Below, piece by piece: positions 4,332-8,792 of a stretch of 8,792 nt of DNA. Positions within the stretch are counted from its first letter, which is position 1; every line of letters starts with the position of its first letter. The notes under the pieces were generated by a model. The model searched no databases. It was not told the origin of the DNA and saw nothing but the letters and a program-made list of their open reading frames with translations. This stretch comes from DASQJJ01 sp035631115. GTDB taxonomy: Bacteria; Patescibacteriota; Microgenomatia; Levybacterales; UBA12049. Position numbers and translations under genes: made by a program. The stretch is from positions 1 through 8,792 of the forward strand of contig DASQJJ010000052.1 in the NCBI GenBank assembly GCA_035631115.1. The letters are read 5' to 3'.

Positions 4332-6446
4332 CTAATTGGCAGTTATGGAGAGTTTATCTACCCACACAGTTCCGGTCTGTCTAGCAAAATACATGTCGAG
4401 GGCAGCGCTGCTGGTTGCGTTAGGAGTAAATGAGTACGTAAATGTTTGCCATGATGAAGATAGTGTTTTAGTGGTTGCTCCATACGCACCATTTGGTCCA
4501 ATTTCCATAGTTATTTGTCTGTTGGGGCTATCTGTTTTTGCATCGAATTTAAGTGTATAATTTGTGCCTGCATTAAGATTTATTGCTGTTTGCTCTTCTT
4601 TAATAGACCACCAATTAGCGCCGGTATTAAGTACTTTTACTCGCAAAGAACAATTTCCATCTGTTGTATTTCCCGTGTTGCAGTCTGTCCCATGGGGACT
4701 TGCACTGGCGCTTCCTGTTTGAGCATAGGTCCAATTTGTTTCTCCAGATTCAAATGACGGATTTTGCAGGAAATTAACGAGAGGTGGGGTAGGAGTTGGT
4801 GTAGGAACTCCTCCAATTGGTTGAATAACAACACCATCTACCCACACATTTCCTGTCTGTCTTGCAAAATAAATGTCGAGTGGGGAGTTAGTATTTGTGC
4901 TATTGGGAGTAAAGGTATAAATAAATCGTTGCCAGGAATTAGTAAGTGTCTTTGTAACGGTTCCATATGCGCCATTTGGCCCAATCTCAATAGTTACTTG
5001 TCTGCCAGGAGTATCTGATTTTGCATCAAACTGTAAGGCATAGTCAGTCCCTGCATACAAATTTACCCCCATCTGTTCTTCTTTAATAGACCACCAATTA
5101 GCTCCGGTATTGGTAACATTTACTCGCAAAGAGCAGTTGCCATCTGTTGCATTGCCATCTGTGCAGTCTGTCCCATGTGGATTGGCATTGGCAGTACCTG
5201 ACTGAGCATAGGTCCAATTCGTCTCGTTATTTTCAAACGATCCATTCGTGAGAATGTTGGGTGTTGAATATGGAGGGTCTGCTTGTAGGACGTTATCGTT
5301 GAGAAACTGAATCATTCCGACATCATCGTACGAGCTAATAGGAGTACTGGTACTCTGAGGATCATTTTGACTAATTCCTTTCTCGCAGACAAGATCTGAG
5401 AGAAGTAGATCTTTAGCTGTATAACAGCCAATAAATAGAGCAAATTCAGAGGGCAATTTTGCCTGACAGGTATCTCCACATCCCCAAAAAGTATTCGTCA
5501 TATTTTCTAAAGCCGACTTATTGCTACTCAGTGTTGCAACTTGTAAGTCATTAATAAGATCTTTAAATCCAAATATTTCGGTTGCCAGATGAGAATCTTT
5601 GAAAGGAGAAAAATGAGGATCGTTGTATCCCAGATAAGCAAAATTATTGCGGGTATTTACTTCATACACTTGTTCGTTGAGAAGTTCTTGAGCAAGGGGA
5701 GTGTATTGTGGCCCTACTGTGGGGACGGTAGCCAACTTACCAATAAATAAACCCATCATCATGTTGCTATTTTTTACATATCTTCCTGCATCATAGACAC
5801 TGGTTGAGTACCAAAACATCCGACAGCTGGTACATTGGGAGTCAACAGTAGTTGTTGAGGAGGGTAGATAATCGGCTACTGCCTGTTGAGCAGTAGTAAG
5901 GTATGTACTGTCATTGGTAGCAATATATGCGTCCACAAGCGCTTTGCCAACAAGTCCTGTTTGGAATGCGTACACAGTATTTGCTGGATTTATTGAAGGA
6001 TTGGAAGGGGTACTATCACCAAAAGCGTCCCATGCATAGGCAAGTCCCCACCCAACTTTGCCATCAGCATTATCATCTTTGTGAGTAACCAGATAATTTG
6101 CTATGGTTATGCCAAGATCTTTATATCGCTGCGCACTCACTGGATCTATTTGTTCAAAAACTTTTGCGCCCTGAAACATTGCTGATGCTTCAAAGGCAAG
6201 ATTTGGATAGGGATTTTGTGGATCTATATACAGATTGGTAGTTGAATATGCATCTAAGCTTTTCCTGAGGATGTCAAATGCTGTTTGTCTTGGGTAGCCA
6301 TAGGGGTAATTTGCATTGCTTTTTTTTATGAGTACAATAGACAGTCCTGCTACAACAACAAGGATACCAAGAATTAGAAAAAGAAGCTTTATTTTCTTTC
6401 TTCGATGTCCTTTTTTATGGGCTTTTATGTGGTGTTTTCTTTGCAT
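4332..6446 (-). CDS. Membrane-anchored extracellular protein with two tandem CBM/CenC-like domains
   Basis: A 704-aa protein, counted from the ATG at 6446. It has a His/Lys/Arg-rich cytoplasmic N-terminus, a single transmembrane helix (about 20-40) and a large outer part. Residues about 45-390 are helix-rich with repeated aromatic/Gly motifs (KVGWGLAYAWDAFGD, NTVYAFQTGLVGKALVDAY, GYNDPHFSPFKDSHLATEIF), suggesting an alpha/alpha-toroid like that of glycan-active enzymes; I do not recognise the exact family. It carries cysteines at 205, 208, 323, 327, 341 and 354. Two near-identical beta-sandwich domains follow (about 397-542 and 558-704), CBM4/9-CenC-like, each opening NGSFE/NPSFE ... ETNWTYAQ and containing a Cys pair, joined by a PTPTPTPP linker. 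An in-frame TTG at 6455 would add three residues, but it overlaps the predicted -10 box, so the ATG is preferred. The likely role is glycan binding or processing at the cell surface. Confidence 0.88.
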   Translation of the reverse strand: MQRKHHIKAHKKGHRRKKIKLLFLILGILVVVAGLSIVLIKKSNANYPYGYPRQTAFDILRKSLDAYSTTNLYIDPQNPYPNLAFEASAMFQGAKVFEQIDPVSAQRYKDLGITIANYLVTHKDDNADGKVGWGLAYAWDAFGDSTPSNPSINPANTVYAFQTGLVGKALVDAYIATNDSTYLTTAQQAVADYLPSSTTTVDSQCTSCRMFWYSTSVYDAGRYVKNSNMMMGLFIGKLATVPTVGPQYTPLAQELLNEQVYEVNTRNNFAYLGYNDPHFSPFKDSHLATEIFGFKDLINDLQVATLSSNKSALENMTNTFWGCGDTCQAKLPSEFALFIGCYTAKDLLLSDLVCEKGISQNDPQSTSTPISSYDDVGMIQFLNDNVLQADPPYSTPNILTNGSFENNETNWTYAQSGTANANPHGTDCTDGNATDGNCSLRVNVTNTGANWWSIKEEQMGVNLYAGTDYALQFDAKSDTPGRQVTIEIGPNGAYGTVTKTLTNSWQRFIYTFTPNSTNTNSPLDIYFARQTGNVWVDGVVIQPIGGVPTPTPTPPLVNFLQNPSFESGETNWTYAQTGSASASPHGTDCNTGNTTDGNCSLRVKVLNTGANWWSIKEEQTAINLNAGTNYTLKFDAKTDSPNRQITMEIGPNGAYGATTKTLSSSWQTFTYSFTPNATSSAALDMYFARQTGTVWVDKLSITAN
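4335..5258 (-). repeat. Tandem duplication of the CBM-like domain (period 483 bp)
   Basis: The segments at about 4821-5258 and 4335-4775 encode homologous domains offset by exactly 161 codons. DNA identity is still high: a 26-nt exact match occurs at 4594-4619 and 5077-5102, also 483 bp apart. This points to a fairly recent internal duplication or to gene conversion. Confidence 0.85.
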
Positions 6447-6454
6447 CCTCTTCA

Positions 6455-6484
6455 AGTAAAGGATATTTCATACTATAGTGTCAA
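6455..6484 (-). promoter_or_regulatory. Promoter for the CBM-domain gene, predicted leaderless
   Basis: On the minus strand, a perfect -35 TTGACA (6484-6479), an 18-nt spacer and -10 TTTACT (6460-6455). The ATG at 6446 is 8 nt downstream, so the transcript should start almost on it. It lies in the short gap after the upstream ligase gene, so the two minus-strand genes need not form one operon. Confidence 0.6.
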
Positions 6485-6494
6485 GGAGGAGTTA

Positions 6495-8576
6495 TTATTT
6501 TACTGGTGTTGGGGAGACCAATGGGATTTGGCCTTGTACAGGTTGACTTGGAGCTGCTGTTGGTGGCAAGGATAATGGGGACTGTTGTGTTCCAGATTGT
6601 TGTGATGGTGTTGGTGTTGGAGCTGCCTGTTGTCCACCAGACCCTATTTTTGCCTGAAGTGCATTAATTTCTGCTGTAATTCTGTCGTTATTTTGCTTGT
6701 CGTTGGCAGTAAGCTGTTTAACAATTTGGTACTGTGCAAGTGCATTTTGCAAATCTCCCTTTGCCTCGTATGCATGACCTAAATTGTAGTATGCATTGCC
6801 ATAATCCTGCTTTAGGGTAATTGCTTGTTGGAAGAATCGGATGGCATTATCATACTGACCAAGTTGGTAATAGAGTCCTCCAAGAGTGAGATATTCCTGT
6901 GGATTGGATGGGTCTAGGACAACTGCTTGTTGGGCTGCCTGAATAGCAAATTGATCTGCATTTTGCCCAAGACCAATTAATGTGCGGTATACCGATGACA
7001 AATTCTGCCATTCTATAACAGACAGTGGAGCAAGTGTTGTTGCTTGACGTGCCGTTGTTATGGCCTGTTGGACAAGTGTGAGTGCTGTCTGTTGAGACTG
7101 AGCGGATGGGGAAGAATTTTGCCCTGCTTGCAGAGACAACAGGGAATTGGCCAAGGCAATATTTGTCTGTGAGAAAATACGATAGTATGCACTTCTATAT
7201 GGGTACGTGGTGATTGCGCGAGATTGCAGCTGGTAGGTAACAGTCCCATTATTCGCATTTGCGCTGGATAAAGAGCTTTGGAAAAGTGTATCTGCGTATA
7301 CATAGATAACGCTGTAATAGCCCAAGACTACAACAACAACTAATAATGCAACAAACGCAATAATAGCTGTTGGATGATTTTGTCTCGTGTTGGACCCGTC
7401 ATCAAGAGTAGTAAAAGCAAGGACTCCTTTTTTTAGTGCAACAAATTTTAATTCAATTTCAAAATATTCATGAGGGCTGTGTGCTTTCTGATACACCTGA
7501 TATCCTGCCAGAAGAAAGAAGAAAAGTGCGATCATGACATACGAAAATGGCAAGAGAAACGAGAGTAATGCAAGAAGAACAAGAGAAAGGTAAAAAGGAT
7601 TGGTATATCTTTTGCCAATAGGAAGAAGGGATTTAAAAAGAAGGAATAAGTATGCAAGAATACCTACTAAGCCGGTTGTTGCCAGTAATTCTAAGACAAA
7701 GCTAGATGAATTGGAAAAGGTGAGAAACCACAACTGCTGATTGGCATTAAGAGAGGCACCATGGAATCTGGTAAAAACACTGGTAAAATTGCCAAATCCT
7801 GAGCCAAAGAAAAATCCTTGCAAAAGTCTTCCTGAATCCTGGGAAATTGCTGCAAATGCTGTCTGAAATCCTGTATCAAAGGGAAGAAGAAGAGCTTTTT
7901 GTGTGGTAAATAGTACGCTTACAGACAAAATAAGTCCCGCAATAAGGACAAGTCCTGCAACTGCAAAGACACCAACTCGTGCATTTACTTGCTGCTTGAG
8001 AAGGGGAAGGCAAAAATGCAGTACTAAAGGAAGAAGTACTGCAGTATATAATGCAAGGTCAAAATACGATCCAAATGTGTTAAAGGTTACTACGTGTGTG
8101 CTGGCAAAGGGGAGAAGATAGATTTTAAAGTGCGCTAGAATAGCAACAAGAGTTGCCAATACGCCCCCTGCGAGAAGCGAGCTTACCAAAAAGAGTGCTG
8201 CATTTTTAGATGCAACACCATTGGTAATGGCAAAATAAGAGAGTAGTGCAAAAATAACTGTAACAACAGAGGTAAGACTATCTGCTCGGTTAACAGAAAA
8301 AATTGCAGACAAAAGAAGTGCAGTACCAAATAAAAGTACGGGGACATCTAGAGGTGTCCTTTTAATTCGTACTTGTCCGTCCAGTAACATTTTTGCACCA
8401 AGGGCAACAAAAGAAAGAAGTGTAAGAGCTCCTAAGAGTATTTGTTTGGGAAGGACAAATGGGTCGGTGGTAAGAGTTGCAACTGCAACAGGAAAGACAA
8501 TAAATAAAACTCCCCACACAAAAAGAAATGATTGGGAAATTTTTTGGCTAATAAGTTGCTTTTGTTCTGGATTCAT
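6495..8576 (-). CDS. O-antigen-ligase-like polytopic membrane protein with C-terminal TPR domain
   Basis: A 693-aa protein. Residues about 15-425 hold many transmembrane helices. The segment 254-310 (FFFGSGFGNFTSVF, SLNANQQLWF, SNSSSFVLELLATTGLVGIL) fits the WaaL/Wzy O-antigen ligase-polymerase family, which moves polysaccharide from a lipid carrier to an acceptor at the outer face of the membrane. A last helix (about 402-422) leads to an extracytoplasmic TPR region (about 440-640; QEYLTLGGLYYQLGQYDNAIRFFQQAI and NAYYNLGHAYEAKGDLQNALAQY are typical units) and a Pro/Gln/Thr/Ser-rich tail. CPR bacteria generally lack LPS, so the acceptor is more likely a surface protein or polymer. The TPR part may present the acceptor. 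The ATG at 8574-8576 is the first start and follows a long GC-rich leader with no clear Shine-Dalgarno sequence. The downstream gene binds glycans, consistent with a shared surface-glycan role. Confidence 0.9.
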   Translation of the reverse strand: MNPEQKQLISQKISQSFLFVWGVLFIVFPVAVATLTTDPFVLPKQILLGALTLLSFVALGAKMLLDGQVRIKRTPLDVPVLLFGTALLLSAIFSVNRADSLTSVVTVIFALLSYFAITNGVASKNAALFLVSSLLAGGVLATLVAILAHFKIYLLPFASTHVVTFNTFGSYFDLALYTAVLLPLVLHFCLPLLKQQVNARVGVFAVAGLVLIAGLILSVSVLFTTQKALLLPFDTGFQTAFAAISQDSGRLLQGFFFGSGFGNFTSVFTRFHGASLNANQQLWFLTFSNSSSFVLELLATTGLVGILAYLFLLFKSLLPIGKRYTNPFYLSLVLLALLSFLLPFSYVMIALFFFLLAGYQVYQKAHSPHEYFEIELKFVALKKGVLAFTTLDDGSNTRQNHPTAIIAFVALLVVVVVLGYYSVIYVYADTLFQSSLSSANANNGTVTYQLQSRAITTYPYRSAYYRIFSQTNIALANSLLSLQAGQNSSPSAQSQQTALTLVQQAITTARQATTLAPLSVIEWQNLSSVYRTLIGLGQNADQFAIQAAQQAVVLDPSNPQEYLTLGGLYYQLGQYDNAIRFFQQAITLKQDYGNAYYNLGHAYEAKGDLQNALAQYQIVKQLTANDKQNNDRITAEINALQAKIGSGGQQAAPTPTPSQQSGTQQSPLSLPPTAAPSQPVQGQIPLVSPTPVK

Positions 8577-8693
8577 AGAAATTGTCGGGGTCCTGTCGAC
8601 TCGTCACCCCCAAAACCTGCTTCGTTCATTTCATTCACTGCAGAAAGGTTTCGTGGGTCCCCCACTCGCGCCACCCCTTTAGTACTTGGAAGT
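8577..8693 (-). ncRNA. GC-rich structured 5' leader, candidate cis-regulatory RNA
   Basis: The ~117-nt leader between the predicted transcription start and the ligase ATG is conspicuously richer in G and C than its surroundings. On the minus strand it can form GTGGG-GGA-CCCAC (8665-8653), a long hairpin with AAACCT/AGGTTT (8651-8646 with 8618-8613) extended by TTC/GAA, and GGGGT/ACCCC (8610-8606 with 8591-8587) ending 10 nt before the ATG. A second GGGGT (8677-8673) competes for the same ACCCC, so two exclusive folds exist. I cannot match it to a named riboswitch class; it could alternatively be a repeat element. Confidence 0.4.
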
Positions 8694-8699
8694 TATTTA

Positions 8700-8729
8700 A
8701 GAATAACTAATATATGAGGATAATGTCAA
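8700..8729 (-). promoter_or_regulatory. Promoter for the O-antigen-ligase-like gene
   Basis: On the minus strand, a perfect -35 TTGACA (8729-8724), an 18-nt spacer and -10 TATTCT (8705-8700), or TTATTC with a 17-nt spacer. The start is predicted near 8693, producing the long GC-rich leader. Confidence 0.6.
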
Positions 8730-8742
8730 GAATAATGATGCT

Positions 8743-8792
8743 TTATTGGCAGAATTGTTGGTATTGTGTAGCGTATATGCCGACTGCTGGGT
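8743..8792 (-). CDS. Possible 3' end of a further minus-strand gene
   Basis: The minus strand reads PAVGIYATQYQQFCQ and then TAA (8745-8743), a plausible protein C-terminus ending 14 nt before the ligase gene's -35 box. Only 50 bases are visible, so this may be chance. The opposite strand is also open from an ATG at 8735, but its Trp/Cys-rich translation looks less protein-like. Low confidence. Confidence 0.25.
   Translation of the reverse strand, partial: PAVGIYATQYQQFCQ

Noticed and set aside
6453..6455. TTG at 6455 as the start of the CBM-domain protein
   Set aside because: It overlaps the predicted -10 box (TTTACT) and would lie upstream of the transcription start; the ATG at 6446 fits better.
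8446..8717. Plus-strand open frames over the ligase gene start and leader
   Set aside because: They run antisense to a clear membrane protein and its leader, with no promoter or ribosome-binding support and unconvincing translations.
1..8792. CRISPR array, transposase or toxin-antitoxin pair
   Set aside because: No regularly spaced repeats, no recognisable transposase, and no paired small genes with toxin or antitoxin features were seen.
1..8792. Recoded UGA as in some CPR lineages
   Set aside because: All genes read through intact in the standard code with no in-frame TGA; absence of TGA stops in eight genes is suggestive of nothing by itself.

Overview
This 8.8 kb, AT-leaning window (roughly 40% GC by eye) looks like chromosome from a Candidate Phyla Radiation / Patescibacteria bacterium, possibly a Microgenomates-type lineage. 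The gene content suggests this: a zinc-ribbon protein with a CxxC-x17-CxxC domain, an HTH protein with a LAGLIDADG-like C-terminal half, a LysM/M23 peptidase with a long hydrophobic N-terminus, an O-antigen-ligase-like protein fused to TPRs, and tRNAs without an encoded CCA. This assignment is inference. No TGA stops occur among the eight closed genes, and no in-frame TGA occurs, so there is no sign of a recoded genetic code.

Layout. Positions 1-1040 hold the 3' part of rho (+). At 1088-1369 lies a 93-aa orphan gene. At 1432-2556 lies a secreted or membrane-anchored LysM-LysM-M23 cell-wall hydrolase; its early coding sequence contains a textbook terminator hairpin. An imperfect palindrome (2563-2640) leads into tRNA-Ala(CGC). 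Next comes an HTH/LAGLIDADG-like gene whose stop codon lies inside a second tRNA gene, tRNA-Ala(GGC). An 80-aa orphan gene (3584-3826) follows, then a double zinc-ribbon gene (3962-4261) whose Shine-Dalgarno sequence can be sequestered by its own leader. On the minus strand, convergent with these, lie a membrane-anchored protein with two duplicated carbohydrate-binding-like domains (4332-6446) and, upstream of it, an O-antigen-ligase/TPR membrane protein (6495-8576). The latter is preceded by an unusually GC-rich, structured leader (8577-8693). The last ~50 bases may hold the 3' end of another minus-strand gene.

Expression architecture. Nearly every gene has its own recognisable sigma70-type promoter. 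In four or more cases the -10 box ends only 6-10 nt before the ATG, so the transcripts should be leaderless. The zinc-ribbon gene is the exception, with a long leader and a strong Shine-Dalgarno sequence. The window therefore reads as a set of singly promoted genes rather than an operon. The surface-related genes (M23 hydrolase, ligase/TPR, CBM protein) plausibly serve cell-envelope remodelling and glycan attachment.
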